Below, piece after piece: positions 15,532 to 30,907 of a DNA stretch of 64,000 nucleotides (within the stretch, counting starts at the first letter, position 1; the number at the start of each line of letters is the position of its first letter). A program made the translations under genes and the position numbers. The notes beneath the pieces were generated by a model, which worked only from the letters and a program-made list of their open reading frames with translations, had not been told where the DNA came from and searched no databases. The stretch comes from Deinococcus arboris (GTDB lineage: Bacteria > Deinococcota > Deinococci > Deinococcales > Deinococcaceae). Location: positions 68,794 through 132,793 of the forward strand of contig NZ_WQLB01000010.1 in the NCBI RefSeq assembly GCF_009755355.1. Direction: 5' to 3'.

Positions 15532-16506
15532 ATGACTGGCGTGGTGGCCCTGGGCGTGCCGGACGCGGCCTTTGAGGCGCGGCTGCGCGAGGTGCTGCGT
15601 TCGCGCGTGGAGTTCATAGAGCTGATTGGCGACGACCTGGTGGCCGCCGGTGGCAAGCGGGTGCGGCCCCTGCTGACCTACCTGGCCGCGCAGGCGCTGG
15701 GCGCCCACCCTGGCCAGCCTGACTGGGCCGGCGTGCGCGACCTGGCGGTAGGCGCCGAACTACTGCACTCGGCGTCGCTGCTGCACGACGACCTGATTGA
15801 CGACGCCGACACCCGCCGGGGGCATCAGGCGGCGTTCCGGCGCTTTGGCAATGTGGTCAGCGTCATGAGCGGCGACTTCATGCTCTCGCGGCTGCTGCTG
15901 CTGCTCTCCGGCTTGCCGGCCAGCGCCGAACTGACGCGCCTGTTTGGCACGGCCGCCAGCGTGATCTGCGAGGGCGAGGTCCTGCAGTTTCAGGTGGCGG
16001 CCTACCAGGACTACGCCTGGGAGCATTACCTGCAAGTCATTCACGGCAAGACGGCGGCCCTGACCGAGCTGGCCACCGCCGCCCCCGCCGCGCTGCTGGG
16101 GGCCAGCGCCGCTCACCGCGAGGCCCTGGCCACCTACGGGCGCGAATTTGGGATGGCCTTTCAGATGCAAGACGACCTGCTGGACCTGACCGGCGACGAG
16201 GGCCGCACCGGCAAGCCCGTCGGCGGCGACCTGCGCGAGGGCAAAGCCACCGCGCCGACCCTCTACCTGCTGGACGGCCCCCACGCCGCCGAAGTGCGTG
16301 AGGTGCTGGAGCGCCGCGCCGCGCAGCAGGGTGACGTGGCCCGCGTGCACCTGCTGGCCGAACAGAGCGGCGCCCTCCAGGCCACCCGCGCCGAGATTGC
16401 GCGCCGCAGCCACCTGGCTGCCGACGCCCTGTCTGTCCTCCCCCCATCTGACGCCAGAGCCGCCCTGCTGGACCTGGCCACAAGAGAGAGAGAACGGACG
16501 CACTAA
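15532..16506 (+). CDS. Polyprenyl diphosphate synthase (trans-prenyltransferase)
   Basis: A 324-residue enzyme that elongates allylic diphosphates with isopentenyl diphosphate, giving the side chain of menaquinone or a carotenoid precursor. The first Asp-rich motif is LLHDDLIDDAD near residues 83-93 and the second is QMQDDLLDLTGD near 213-224. GGKRVRPLLTYLAA near residue 40 is the IPP-binding region. The A-S-L residues before the first motif suggest a long-chain product, as in octaprenyl synthases, but chain length is inference. TATACT (15519-15524) is 7 nt before the ATG (leaderless). Confidence 0.9.
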   Translation: MTGVVALGVPDAAFEARLREVLRSRVEFIELIGDDLVAAGGKRVRPLLTYLAAQALGAHPGQPDWAGVRDLAVGAELLHSASLLHDDLIDDADTRRGHQAAFRRFGNVVSVMSGDFMLSRLLLLLSGLPASAELTRLFGTAASVICEGEVLQFQVAAYQDYAWEHYLQVIHGKTAALTELATAAPAALLGASAAHREALATYGREFGMAFQMQDDLLDLTGDEGRTGKPVGGDLREGKATAPTLYLLDGPHAAEVREVLERRAAQQGDVARVHLLAEQSGALQATRAEIARRSHLAADALSVLPPSDARAALLDLATRERERTH

Positions 16507-16811
16507 CCAGTTTGTCCCGCATGGCAGAACATGGCTGGCCTCTGCTCTGAGCTGGGGCGCTTTACACATGCAAAGTTCAGCAGAGTCACCACAGCAGCTG
16601 TACGGCTGGAATCGCTTCATACCTGAACTGTGTACAGCGCGCCTGGGCGGCCTTGACCCCTGTGCCCGCGCCCGCTACAACGGGGGCGGCCCGGACGGCC
16701 AGACGGAACACCCCCAGCCTGTCTATGCGTCTTTTCAGAGGCGTGTATGCTTCAAAAGCAGCCAAGCTTTCACCCACCCAAAGTTCCCACCGAAGGGAAG
16801 GAGACTGTTAC
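16507..16811. other. 305-base region upstream of gdhA
   Basis: No gene recognised. The end carries a strong ribosome site (GGGAAGGAG, 16794-16802) for the downstream gene, so the promoter for the two dehydrogenase genes probably lies within this stretch. Confidence 0.4.
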
Positions 16812-18056
<1,245 letters not shown>

Positions 18057-18163
18057 CGCCGGTGGCTGAAGGCCAATGGCAGATGGCGCACAGCTGAAGC
18101 CAGAGCATCAGCCCTCGCTTGTCCACTCCCCACTTCCTACTCCCCTCCGAAGGAGGCTTCCCC

Positions 18164-19486
<1,323 letters not shown>

Positions 19487-19504
19487 AGCTGTAGATGGTT
19501 AAAA

Positions 19505-19547
19505 GGTGATGGTTGATGGAAAGGGGTGTTCTCCATCAACCATCACC
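19505..19547. terminator. Long perfect hairpin between gdhB and panB
   Basis: A 16-bp perfect stem (19505-19520 with 19532-19547) has an 11-base loop. It lies between the convergent gdhB and panB genes. The arms are built from repeats of the words GATGG/CCATC, unusual for a terminator, and CCATCACC occurs again at 19554-19561. Confidence 0.75.
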
Positions 19548-19562
19548 CTTCTTCCATCACCT

Positions 19563-20384
19563 TCAGTACAGCTTGCCCAGCACGTCATCCTTCATCACAA
19601 AGGCGTTGTCCTTGGTGGGAAACTCGCGGGCACGCACTTCTGCCGCGTAGGCCTCAATGGCCTCGCGGGCAGCGCGGCCCAGTTCCGCGTAGCGCTTGGC
19701 GATTTTCTTCTCCTCGCCCTCATAGACACCCAGCAGGTCGTGGGTCACGAGTACCTGGCCCCCGCAGTGGACCCCAGCGCCAATGCCGATGGTGGGAATC
19801 CTTAGGCGCTCACTGACCAGTTTGGCTAGGCGGGCAGGAATGACCTCCAGCACGATGGCAAAGGCTCCGGCGGCTTCCAGGGCGGCGGCGCCGTCCAGGG
19901 TCAGGCGGGCCGAGGCGTCGTCCTTGCCCTGCACGCGCAGGCCACCCTGAGCGGTGGCGGTCTGGGGCAGCAGGCCCACATGGCCCATCACAGGAATCCC
20001 GTTGCGGGTCAGCGTCTGCACCACCTCCAGAATCTCGGGGGTGGCGCCCTCCATCTTGACCGCGTCGGCGCCCGTTTCCTGAATCACGCGCACGGCGTGG
20101 CGCATGGCGTCCTGCACACCGGTGTGGTAGGTCCCAAACGGCAGGTCCACGATCATGAAGGTGTCGGGTGCGCCCCGCCGCACCGCGCGGGCGTGGTGAA
20201 TCATGTCGCCCAGTGTCACCGGCGCCGTCGAGTCGTAGCCCAGCACCACGTTGCCCAGCGAGTCACCGACCAGAATCAGGTCCACGCCCGCCGCCTCGGC
20301 GTGGCGCCCGCCGGGATAGTCGTAGGCCGTCACCATGACCAGCGGGACCTCGGCGTGCTGCAACTCGGGGATGGAGCGCTTCAT
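19563..20384 (-). CDS. panB: 3-methyl-2-oxobutanoate hydroxymethyltransferase PanB
   Basis: A 273-residue enzyme that adds a hydroxymethyl group from methylene-tetrahydrofolate to 2-oxoisovalerate in pantothenate synthesis. It shows [36 protein letters not shown] (metal-binding Asp), VKMEGA and [12 protein letters not shown], then [15 protein letters not shown] with the family histidine/cysteine region. The start at 20384 (MKRSIPEL) is chosen because TACGCT (minus strand, 20392-20397) is 7 nt upstream; an upstream in-frame start would lie above this box. Confidence 0.94.
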   Translation of the reverse strand: MKRSIPELQHAEVPLVMVTAYDYPGGRHAEAAGVDLILVGDSLGNVVLGYDSTAPVTLGDMIHHARAVRRGAPDTFMIVDLPFGTYHTGVQDAMRHAVRVIQETGADAVKMEGATPEILEVVQTLTRNGIPVMGHVGLLPQTATAQGGLRVQGKDDASARLTLDGAAALEAAGAFAIVLEVIPARLAKLVSERLRIPTIGIGAGVHCGGQVLVTHDLLGVYEGEEKKIAKRYAELGRAAREAIEAYAAEVRAREFPTKDNAFVMKDDVLGKLY

Positions 20385-20578
20385 GGTGGGCAGCGTAACA
20401 GAAGGGGGTGGGAGCAACTGACAGCCGCCTTTCGTTGCCGTGAGGGGACCACGCCCCTCAAGTTCAACTCCTGTCCTTGACGGTCAATTGCGTGGCTGCG
20501 TGGCCTGGCCAGCTTGCGATGGAAAGCCTGCTCCTTTCAAGCTAGGCCGTCAGGCCGCTGACCGGCCCAGTGCTCAAT

Positions 20579-21814
20579 TCAGTCCTCAATGTCGTCCAGA
20601 TTCATGGCCCGCAGTTCGGGGGCCAGCAGGGTGGTGGCCGCCACCACGACCAGGGTCACCACCCCGCCCAGCCACACGCTGCGCGCGGTACCCAGCAGCC
20701 GCGCCGCCACGCCACTTTCAAAAGCCCCCAGCTCATTGCTGGCACCGATAAACATGCCGCTGACTGCATTGACGCGCCCGCGCATGTGGTCCGGGGTCTT
20801 GAGCTGCAGCGTCGCGCTGCGAATGACCATGCTGATGCCGTCAAACACCCCTGCCGCAATCAGCGCCGCCACGCTGAGGGCCAGGTTCTGCGAGAGCCCG
20901 AAGACAATGATGCTCAGGCCAAAGCCCGCCACCGAGACCAGCAGCGTGCGCCCCGCACCCTGGCCAGGCGGGCGCCGCGTGGCCAGCAGCGTCACCACCA
21001 GTGACCCCACGCTGGGGGCCGCCACCAGCAGACCCAGCCCGGTCGGCCCGGTCCTGAGGATGTCGCTGGCAAAAATAGGCAGCAGCGCCACCGCACCGCC
21101 GAACAGCACACTGAACAGGTCCAGGGCCATGCTGCCCACCAGCACCTGCCGCTGCACCACAAAGGCCAGGCCTGCCTTGACGCTCTGCATGAACGGCTCG
21201 CCGGGGGTGAAGGCCGGGCGCCCCTTACTTTTGACAAAGGCCACGCAGCCCAGCGACACCACGAACAGCACGCAGGCCACCAGATACGCCCCCTGCGCCC
21301 CCACCGAGGCGTACAGCACCCCGCCCAGCGCTGGCCCGATGATGGCAGCGGCTTGCCAAGCACTGGAGCGCCACGCCGAAGCCCGCAGCAGCAGTTCGCG
21401 CGGCACCACCTGCGCCTGAAAGGCGGGCAGCGCCGGGTCCGAAAAGCCGCGCGCCACCCCCAGCATAAAAATCAGGGCCAGCAGCGGCCAGATGCCGCCC
21501 ACCCCAGCGTGCGGGGCGTATAGGGCAAACAGCGCCGCGCAGGTTACCTCCACCCCGATGGTCAGCAGCAGGATGCGCCGCCGGTCACTGCGGTCAGCCA
21601 CCACCCCGCCCAGCAGGGCCAGGCTGAGGGCCGGAATGGCCTCCACCAGCCCCAGCAGCCCCAGGGTCAGCGGGTCTTTGGTCAGCTGATACAGCTGGTA
21701 GGCCACCGTCAGGGCCACCGCGCGCCCGGCCAGCGTGCTGGTGACAGCGGCCACCAGCATGGCGCGGAACTCGGGGTAGTGCAGAACGTTGGCCGACACG
21801 GGGGCAGACTTCAC
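20579..21814 (-). CDS. MFS transporter (EntS-like)
   Basis: A 411-residue carrier with about 12 membrane helices, the loop [16 protein letters not shown] near residues 69-84, and a central loop [20 protein letters not shown]. It belongs to the same MFS_3 branch as the gene at 8341-9561 but is not closely similar by eye. It starts with GTG; TAGACT (21822-21827, minus strand) is 7 nt upstream, so the mRNA is probably leaderless. About 190 bases without a gene separate it from panB. Substrate unknown. Confidence 0.85.
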   Translation of the reverse strand: MKSAPVSANVLHYPEFRAMLVAAVTSTLAGRAVALTVAYQLYQLTKDPLTLGLLGLVEAIPALSLALLGGVVADRSDRRRILLLTIGVEVTCAALFALYAPHAGVGGIWPLLALIFMLGVARGFSDPALPAFQAQVVPRELLLRASAWRSSAWQAAAIIGPALGGVLYASVGAQGAYLVACVLFVVSLGCVAFVKSKGRPAFTPGEPFMQSVKAGLAFVVQRQVLVGSMALDLFSVLFGGAVALLPIFASDILRTGPTGLGLLVAAPSVGSLVVTLLATRRPPGQGAGRTLLVSVAGFGLSIIVFGLSQNLALSVAALIAAGVFDGISMVIRSATLQLKTPDHMRGRVNAVSGMFIGASNELGAFESGVAARLLGTARSVWLGGVVTLVVVAATTLLAPELRAMNLDDIED

Positions 21815-21967
21815 GCGGCCGAGTCTAGGCCGGACAGACGCCGGCCTCTGTCACCCCGCTCCCGTCTGGTCAACCGCCGTGGTCAGACTTGGCCTGCCTC
21901 CGTTAAGGCGCCTCCGGTCAGCCTCTCTCCTTCCCAGTTTGGTGGCAGAGGCGCTGGGAGGGAATTT

Positions 21968-21994
21968 AAAAAAGCTCCGCACCACGCACGGAGC
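21968..21994 (-). terminator. Terminator of the DUF420 gene
   Basis: On the minus strand: a stem of 6 bp (21989-21994 with 21974-21979), then six T (21968-21973), 18 bases after the stop of the DUF420 gene. Confidence 0.75.
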
Positions 21995-22011
21995 CCAGCT
22001 TGACTTTGGCT

Positions 22012-22494
<483 letters not shown>

Positions 22495-22579
22495 AGTCGC
22501 TCCGCAGTGTAGGGGCGCAGGCACAGGGCAGGTGTCCGCCGCCCGCCCCAGGGGACAATCTGCTCCCAGTCCCCCCCGG

Positions 22580-22585
22580 TACAAT
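22580..22585 (+). promoter_or_regulatory. -10 box (TACAAT) of the ctaA operon
   Basis: TACAAT at 22580-22585 overlaps an in-frame ATG (22584) of the ctaA frame. A transcript from this box would begin near 22592, after that ATG. It argues that translation starts further down, at 22644. Confidence 0.55.
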
Positions 22586-22643
22586 GCCGAGCGTTGACCG
22601 CCGCGCCCTTGAAGGGGCCGCGCAGGCGGCGAGGACGGTGACG

Positions 22644-23615
22644 ATGAGTGGAACCCTGAGTATGCCCCGCGCGGCGGGGGCGTGGCTCCCCCGCCTGGCG
22701 TGGGCGGCGCTGGCCTACAACGTGCTGGTGATTCTGTGGGGCGCCGTGGTGCGGATCACGGGGGCGGGCGCCGGCTGCGGCGACCACTGGCCGCTGTGTA
22801 ACGGCGTGGTCCTGCCGCAAAGCCCCGAACTGCACACCGTCATTGAATTCAGTCACCGCCTGACCAGCGGCCTGAGCGGCCTGCTGGCCATCGGGCTGGT
22901 GGCGCTGGCCTTTCAGACGACCCCCAAAGGGCACCCCGCCCGCTTTGGGGCACTGCTCAGCCTGGGGCTGATCATTCTCGAAGGCCTGGTGGGCGGGGTG
23001 CAGGTGCTGCTGGGGCTGACTGCCGACTCCACTGACCCGGCGCGCGGCTTTGTGCAGGGCGTTCATCTGGCCAACACGTTCCTGCTGCTGGGCGCGCTGC
23101 TGCTCACGGCCCTGTGGGCCTCGGGTGCACCGCGTCTGCGGCTGCGCGCTCAGGGCCTAGTGGGCGCCTGGAGCGGCGTGGGGCTGCTGCTCCTGCTGCT
23201 GCTCGGCATGGCCGGCGCCGTGACGGCGCTGGGGGACCTGCTGTTTCTGCCTGCCGACGGCAGCACGCCCCTGGCCACAGTCAAACGCGACTTTGGCCCA
23301 GCGGCGGGTCTGATCGAGAACCTGCGGGTCGTTCATCCCATGCTGGCGGTGATGACCAGCGCCTTTCTGGTGTGGCTGGGCACGTTTTTGCGCCGTGAAC
23401 GGCCGGGCACTGAGGTCCACCGCTGGAGTGGGGCGCTCTGGGCACTGATCGGCGCGCAGATGGTCGCCGGCTTCGCCAACGTGGCCCTCAAGGCGCCCGG
23501 CTGGATGCAGCTGACCCACCTGCTGCTGGCCTGCGCGCTGTGGCTGGTCACTGCGCTGCTGGTCTTTCACGCCCTGACGGGCCTGCGGGTGCGCCCCGCA
23601 GCGGGGCGGGCATGA
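22644..23615 (+). CDS. ctaA: Haem A synthase CtaA (COX15 family)
   Basis: A 323-residue inner-membrane enzyme of about eight helices that oxidises the C8 methyl of haem O to give haem A. It shows [29 protein letters not shown] (the conserved Cys pair and glycine-rich turn), EFSHRLTSG (haem-ligand His), [21 protein letters not shown] and LTHLLLAC. The ATG at 22644 is preferred over 22584 because a TACAAT box overlaps the latter. Its stop overlaps the ctaB start (ATGA). Confidence 0.9.
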   Translation: MSGTLSMPRAAGAWLPRLAWAALAYNVLVILWGAVVRITGAGAGCGDHWPLCNGVVLPQSPELHTVIEFSHRLTSGLSGLLAIGLVALAFQTTPKGHPARFGALLSLGLIILEGLVGGVQVLLGLTADSTDPARGFVQGVHLANTFLLLGALLLTALWASGAPRLRLRAQGLVGAWSGVGLLLLLLLGMAGAVTALGDLLFLPADGSTPLATVKRDFGPAAGLIENLRVVHPMLAVMTSAFLVWLGTFLRRERPGTEVHRWSGALWALIGAQMVAGFANVALKAPGWMQLTHLLLACALWLVTALLVFHALTGLRVRPAAGRA

Positions 23616-24535
23616 CCACCTCTGAACCCCTGAGCGCCCCCCGCGCCCGCGCCACCTGGCGCGACTACCTCTCGCTGACCAAGCCTAAGGTCATCAGCCT
23701 GCTGCTGTGGACCACCGTGACCGCGATGGTGATGGCCGCTCAGGGCTGGCCGGGGCTGTGGCTGCTGCTCGTGGTCAGTGTGGCCGGCTACATGTCGGCC
23801 GGCTCGGCGGGCGTCTTTAACATGATTATTGACCGCGACATCGACATCAAGATGGCGCGCACCGCCCAGCGGCCCACCACCAGCGGCCTGATCAGCACGC
23901 GCGACGCGGCCATCTTCGGTGCCTCGCTTCAGATTCTCTCGTTCGTGATGCTGTGGGTCTGGGCCACGCCGCTGGCCGCCTGGATGAGCCTGGCGGGCTT
24001 TCTCACCTACGTGGTGGTCTACACGCAGCTGCTCAAGCGCAACACCTGGCACAACATCGTGCTGGGGGGCGCCGCCGGGTGCTTTCCGCCGCTGGTGGGC
24101 TGGGCGGCGGTCACGGGCGACCTCAACCTGTTTGCCTGGTTTCTGTTCGCCATCATCTTTTTCTGGACCCCGGTGCACTTCTGGGCGCTGGCCCTGATGA
24201 TCAAAGATGAGTACCGCGAGGTCGGCATTCCCATGTTGCCAGTCGTTCACGGCGACAAATTGACGGTGGCCCAGATTGGCCTGTACGCCATCTATACGGT
24301 CGTGCTGTCGGTCATGCCGGTGTTTTTTCAGGAGGTCGGCGGGCTGTACTTCGTCTCGGCGCTGGGACTGGGCGGCTGGCTGCTGGTGCTGTCCTGGCGC
24401 CTGTACCGCCATGTGATGGCCGGCCACAAGGTCGAGCGCAAGGTGGCGGTGCCGCTGTACCTGTACTCCATGCTGTACCTGGCGCTGCTGTTCGTGGCCG
24501 GCGCCGTGGACCGCGTGCTGCTGGCCGGTCTGTAA
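23612..24535 (+). CDS. ctaB: Protohaem IX farnesyltransferase CtaB
   Basis: A 307-residue UbiA-family prenyltransferase that makes haem O from haem B and farnesyl diphosphate. The Asp-rich motif [19 protein letters not shown] is at about residues 69-87 and a second polar motif is in [19 protein letters not shown] (about residues 194-212). About nine hydrophobic helices. The ATG overlaps the ctaA stop by 4 bases. It supplies the haem of the oxidase encoded directly downstream. Confidence 0.94.
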   Translation: MTTSEPLSAPRARATWRDYLSLTKPKVISLLLWTTVTAMVMAAQGWPGLWLLLVVSVAGYMSAGSAGVFNMIIDRDIDIKMARTAQRPTTSGLISTRDAAIFGASLQILSFVMLWVWATPLAAWMSLAGFLTYVVVYTQLLKRNTWHNIVLGGAAGCFPPLVGWAAVTGDLNLFAWFLFAIIFFWTPVHFWALALMIKDEYREVGIPMLPVVHGDKLTVAQIGLYAIYTVVLSVMPVFFQEVGGLYFVSALGLGGWLLVLSWRLYRHVMAGHKVERKVAVPLYLYSMLYLALLFVAGAVDRVLLAGL

Positions 24536-24670
24536 CGCCGGATCAGGACACATGCCCGGTCCCTCATCTGGTCTCATGCAGCCCTGGGCTGACCGCTCGG
24601 TAGAATGGCGCGGCACAGCGCAGGCCCGCCCATCAGGCCGGCCGCACACGCATGGCCACGCGGAACGTCT

Positions 24671-24700
24671 TAGACTGCGGGGCAGAGGAAAGGAGTGACG
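24671..24700 (+). promoter_or_regulatory. TAGACT box and ribosome site of ctaC
   Basis: TAGACT at 24671-24676 is a good -10 box. GAGGAAAGGAG (24685-24697 region) is a strong ribosome site that overlaps an in-frame GTG (24695), which decides the start in favour of the TTG at 24701. Confidence 0.6.
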
Positions 24701-25893
24701 TTGAATACCACACACCGCCACAGTGGCACACGGCGAACCAGGTGGGCACTGCCCTCCCTGGCCCTCTTTGGCGCGGCCCTGCTCACCGGCTGTCAGCAGG
24801 CGCAGCAGAGCCTTTCGATTGGGGACATGGCGTCGGCCTTCAACCGGGAAATCTGGGTGATGAGCATCTGGGCCATCGCGCTCTCGGTCATCATCTTTAT
24901 TGGCGTGTCGTTCGCGCTGTTCTACACGGTGCAGAAGTTCCGCGAAGACAAGCACGACGCGCCGCCCGCGCAGTTTCACGGCAACAACAAGCTCGAAGTC
25001 TGGCTGGTGGCTGTGCCGGTGGTCATCGTGATTTTCCTGAGCGTGCTGACCGTGCGCTCGATGGCCATCCTGAACCCCACCCCCGACCAGGCCACCAAGA
25101 TTGACGTTCTGGCCAAGCAGTTCTGGTGGAACTTCACGTACCCCGAGACCACCGCCGACGCCGGCGGCAAGGTGGCCAACGGCAATGAGCTGCTGATGCC
25201 CACTAGGCAGCCTGTGGCCCTGACCGTCACCAGTGGCGACGTGATTCACGGCTTCTGGGCCCCCAACATCGGCGGTCAGCGCGCCGCCATGCCCGCCGTG
25301 CAGAAGACCTGGCAGGTGGACACCGACCGCGCAGGCGTCTACCAGGGCAACTGCTCGCAGCTGTGCGGCGCTTCTCACGCCAACATGCGGTATAAGGTCG
25401 TCGCACTGGAGCAGGAACGGTACAACACCGTCCTGGCCGCCATGAAGGCCTACCGCGCCCCCGAACCCGCCGCCGGCAGCGCCGAGGCGCGCGGCCTGCA
25501 ACTGTTCTTGCAGGGCAAGCCCGAAACGGGCGCCGCTTCCTGCGCGGGCTGCCACCGCGTGCAGGGCACCTCGGCTGCTGGCCAGGTCGGTCCTGACCTG
25601 AGTTTCTTCGGCACCCGCCGCACCCTGGGCGCCGGCATGTGGGAAAGCGAGAAAGCCCAGGAGATGCTCATCCCCTGGCTCAAGCACGCTCCGCGCGTCA
25701 AGCCCGGCGCGCTGATGCCCACTTATGACGGCAGCGAGTACATGTCAAAGGGCAAGATGCTCAAGGGCGGCACCCTCACCGACGCTGAAATCAGCGATAT
25801 CGCCGCGTACCTGCGCAGCCTGAAACTGCCTGAGGAAGCGGATTACTGGCGTGACGTGCCCGTGATTGGCGCGGCCAGCACCGGAGGCACCCA

Positions 25894-25897
<4 letters not shown>
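24701..25897 (+). CDS. ctaC: Cytochrome c oxidase subunit II with C-terminal cytochrome c domain (caa3 type)
   Basis: A 398-residue lipoprotein: a signal peptide with lipobox LLTGC (Cys near residue 31), two transmembrane helices (about 45-75 and 98-120), a CuA cupredoxin domain with [14 protein letters not shown] (about 215-230), and a C-terminal cytochrome c with CAGCH (about 281) and later axial Met in [13 protein letters not shown]. This is subunit II of a caa3 oxidase, carrying electrons from the periplasm to subunit I. The TTG start has AAAGGAG 5 bases upstream. It overlaps the ctaDE start by 4 bases (GTGA). Confidence 0.93.
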
Positions 25898-28350
<2,453 letters not shown>

Positions 28351-28364
28351 AGGTAGTGGGAAGA

Positions 28365-28396
28365 AAGAGGCGCTCCCTGGTGGGCGTCTCTTTTTT
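28365..28396 (+). terminator. Rho-independent terminator of the cytochrome oxidase operon
   Basis: A 9-bp stem (28365-28373 with 28384-28392, one G-U pair) and T-run (28391-28396) 14 bases after the ctaDE stop. Confidence 0.85.
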
Positions 28397-28424
28397 GGCT
28401 TGGTGAGGGGGTCTTGAACTGATT
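28397..28424. other. Start of a 660-base gene-free region filled by two repeats
   Basis: Between the ctaDE terminator and the SCO gene (about 28397-29057) no gene is seen. The region consists of two copies of a dispersed repeat in opposite orientation plus about 80 bases before the SCO start. Confidence 0.6.
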
Positions 28425-28660
28425 GGGCCCACCCCCCAGCCCCCTCCCCCGGAGGGAAACGACTTCGCCGCGCAGGGCAACCTGCGCGTTGCCGCTGGTT
28501 TGACTGACGCGCCTGAAACCTGGTGACAGGGAGAGCAGACGTTGGCACTGGGCAAGAGGTTTGACTGGCGTCGGCCAGCTTGCCCATTTCGTTGACGGGT
28601 CCGGCCTCAACGCCATCCTTCGCCCCACCGGAAGGGCCTGCGCGCTGCGCGGACAAATGG
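28425..28660 (-). repeat. Dispersed intergenic repeat, copy B (inverted)
   Basis: Read on the minus strand it matches copy A in order: GCGCGCAGGCCCTTCCG, GAGGCCGGA, CTTGCCCAGTGCCAACG, and the G-rich end. Compared with copy A it carries an extra segment of some 80 bases before the G-rich end. Confidence 0.8.
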
Positions 28661-28745
28661 CCTCGTCTGCCTCGTCTGAACCTGGGTGCTGAGGGGGCAG
28701 GAAGGCTTAGTAAAGAAGAGGAGCGCCCTTTTTCTTACGTTTTTG

Positions 28746-28977
28746 CCTTTGAAAAGTAGAACCTCGTGTTTTAAGCGTCCCCACTCTGCAGCTGTACGGG
28801 GCCAGCAGCGGAAGCCGTCGTGCGCGCAGCGCGCGGGCGTGGGTCGATGGGCGGTAGGAGCGCCACGGCGTCTACTGCGCAGAAAGACCTGGCCTCCCCG
28901 CCGCGCCAGTCAACCCCTGCCCAGTGCTAACGTCTGCTCCCCCTGCCCCGCCGGGGGAGGGGGCTGGGGGGTGGGGC
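28746..28977 (+). repeat. Dispersed intergenic repeat, copy C
   Basis: It starts with CCTTTGAAAAGTAGAA like copy A and ends with the same TGCTCCCCCTGCCCC and GGGGGAGGGGGCTGGGGGGT. The middle is more diverged. It is head to head with copy B, about 85 bases apart. Confidence 0.75.
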
Positions 28978-29045
28978 CACGCCGTAAACGAACCCGCCCA
29001 ACGCCCCGACCCATTCAAGGGACACCCCACCCCAGCCCTCTCCCC

Positions 29046-29057
29046 TACCCTGCACCC
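29046..29057 (+). promoter_or_regulatory. -10 box for the SCO gene
   Basis: TACCCT at 29046-29051 lies 6 nt before the ATG at 29058, the leaderless spacing used throughout the window. Confidence 0.55.
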
Positions 29058-29753
29058 ATGAAGCTGCTCACCCCCAAAAGCATGACCGCCGCGCTGCTGC
29101 TGGTGGCCGCTGTGCTGGCGGCCTTGCTGCTGTGGCGTCAGGCCGGAGCCGCTCCGCTGGGCGGAGACGCCCTGCCCACCCCCAGGCCCCTGCCTGCGCT
29201 GGCCCTGCTGAATGAACGGGGTCAGGCCACCACCCTGGCCGCCAGCGACGGCCGGCTGCGGCTGGTCTTTTACGGCTTTGTGCGTTGCCCGGACGTCTGC
29301 CCGGTCACGTTGGCGAGCCTCAAAAATACCTACGCGGCCCTCACACCCGCGCAGCGGGCCAGGGTGCAGGTGCAGTTCATCACCGTAGACCCCGAAAACG
29401 ACCGGCCTGCCGTGGTGCGCGATTACCTGGCGCGCTTTGACCCAGCGTTTACGGGTCTGACCGGCCAAGCCCCCGCCATTGACGAGGCCGCGCGCGAGAT
29501 GTTTGTGACCAACGTTAAACCCCTGCCCGCGGCCCAGGATCACAGCGCTCACATACAAGAGGAGCAAGGGAGCAGGGCCACCAACGCCCAGGCCGCCGGG
29601 GCCAGCGCCGCAGCGGCCGCCCGCTTACACGGCGACCAGCTGAGCGTGGTGGACAGTCAGGGCCGCTTTGTGCGGGTCTACGGCAACACAGCCGTTGTGG
29701 ACGGCACCCTGGACCGCGACCTTCCAGGGCTGATTCGCCAGTATGCAAACTGA
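29058..29753 (+). CDS. SCO1/SenC family copper chaperone
   Basis: A 231-residue protein anchored by an N-terminal helix (about residues 8-27), with a thioredoxin-fold domain outside the membrane. The copper motif RCPDVCPVTL (CX3C, near residue 76) is present, with the distal histidine in ARLHGDQLSVVD near residue 192. SCO proteins deliver copper to the CuA site, fitting the oxidase genes upstream. A stretch of about 30 low-complexity residues (Ala, Gln, Ser; includes HSAHIQEEQG) lies before the distal His strand and is longer than usual. It is separated from ctaDE by about 700 bases and has its own -10 box. Confidence 0.88.
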   Translation: MKLLTPKSMTAALLLVAAVLAALLLWRQAGAAPLGGDALPTPRPLPALALLNERGQATTLAASDGRLRLVFYGFVRCPDVCPVTLASLKNTYAALTPAQRARVQVQFITVDPENDRPAVVRDYLARFDPAFTGLTGQAPAIDEAAREMFVTNVKPLPAAQDHSAHIQEEQGSRATNAQAAGASAAAAARLHGDQLSVVDSQGRFVRVYGNTAVVDGTLDRDLPGLIRQYAN

Positions 29754-29828
29754 GCCCGGGCGCCCCAGGTGCTTCCAACTGTGCCCAGGATATTCCGCTC
29801 TGGGCAGAATCGCGCTAAACTGTTTGGC

Positions 29829-30827
29829 ATGACTGAACCGCTCGACGCCGCCCTGCGGCCCAAGACCCTGACGGAATACGTCGGGCAGGAGCGCCTGAAG
29901 GAAAAGCTGACGGTCTACCTTCAGGCCGCCAAAGGCCGCCGCGAGGCGCTGGACCACACGCTGCTGTTTGGCCCGCCCGGCCTGGGCAAAACCACTCTGG
30001 CGCACATCATCGCCCACGAACTGGGCGTGAATATTCGCGTGACCTCTGGCCCAGCGATCGAGAAGCCCGGCGATCTGGCGGCCATCCTCACCAACAGTCT
30101 GGAAGAGGGCGACGTGCTGTTCATTGACGAGATTCACCGCCTGGGCCGCGTGGCCGAGGAACATCTGTATCCCGCGATGGAAGACTTCAAGCTGGACATC
30201 GTGCTGGGGCAGGGTCCGGCGGCCCGCACCATTGAACTGCCCCTGCCGCGCTTCACGCTGGTCGGGGCCACCACCCGTCCTGGCCTGATTACCGCGCCCA
30301 TGCGCAGCCGTTTTGGCATCATTGAGCACCTGGAGTACTACACGCCCGAGGAAATCGGCATTAACCTGCTGCGTGACGCCCGCCTGCTGGGCTTCGGGCT
30401 GGTGGAGGAAGCCGCCATTGAAATTGGCGCCCGGTCGCGCGGCACCATGCGTATTGCCAAGCGGCTGCTGCGCCGCGTGCGCGACTACGCCGAGGTGGCG
30501 GGCGAGAGCACCATCGAACTGCCCCGCGCCCAGGACGCCCTGGACAAGCTGGGCCTGGACAGCGCCGGCCTGGATGACCGCGACAAGAAGTACCTCGAAA
30601 CCCTGATTCACCGCTTTGCCGGTGGCCCCGTGGGCGTGGATACGCTGGCGACCGCCATCAGTGAGGACTCGCTGACGCTGGAAGATGTCTACGAGCCCTA
30701 CCTGATTCAGCTGGGTTTTATCAAGCGCACGCCGCGTGGGCGCGTGGCGACGGCCCACGCCTACGACCACCTGGGGCTGCCGGTCTCAGGTCATCTGAGC
30801 GACGGCCCCGGCTTCTATACGAACTAA
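29829..30827 (+). CDS. ruvB: Holliday junction branch migration helicase RuvB
   Basis: A 332-residue AAA+ motor that drives branch migration with RuvA. Seen: [19 protein letters not shown] at the N-terminus, Walker [13 protein letters not shown] near residue 48, Walker [10 protein letters not shown] near 99, sensor [11 protein letters not shown] near 145, and the winged-helix C-terminus ending [19 protein letters not shown]. The ATG at 29829 has TAAACT (29816-29821) 7 nt upstream, so the mRNA is likely leaderless. RuvA and RuvC are not in the window. A terminator follows. Confidence 0.97.
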   Translation: MTEPLDAALRPKTLTEYVGQERLKEKLTVYLQAAKGRREALDHTLLFGPPGLGKTTLAHIIAHELGVNIRVTSGPAIEKPGDLAAILTNSLEEGDVLFIDEIHRLGRVAEEHLYPAMEDFKLDIVLGQGPAARTIELPLPRFTLVGATTRPGLITAPMRSRFGIIEHLEYYTPEEIGINLLRDARLLGFGLVEEAAIEIGARSRGTMRIAKRLLRRVRDYAEVAGESTIELPRAQDALDKLGLDSAGLDDRDKKYLETLIHRFAGGPVGVDTLATAISEDSLTLEDVYEPYLIQLGFIKRTPRGRVATAHAYDHLGLPVSGHLSDGPGFYTN

Positions 30828-30841
30828 GGCATGTCCGTCCC

Positions 30842-30877
30842 GCCCGCTGGCCTTTCTGGACCAGCGGGCCGCCTTTT
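30842..30877 (+). terminator. Rho-independent terminator of ruvB
   Basis: A 9-bp perfect stem (30842-30850 with 30861-30869), a 10-base loop, and four T at 30874-30877. Confidence 0.8.
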
Positions 30878-30907
30878 AGCCGCAGACGCCGCATTACACT
30901 GAGGCCC

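Noticed and set aside
14806..15708. Longer start for the stress-type membrane protein (300 residues)
   Set aside because: The N-terminal 101 residues overlap the promoter and start of the divergent prenyl synthase gene and are shadow-like.
23567..25687. A 706-codon minus-strand frame over ctaB and ctaC
   Set aside because: Shadow of two clearly identified oxidase genes.
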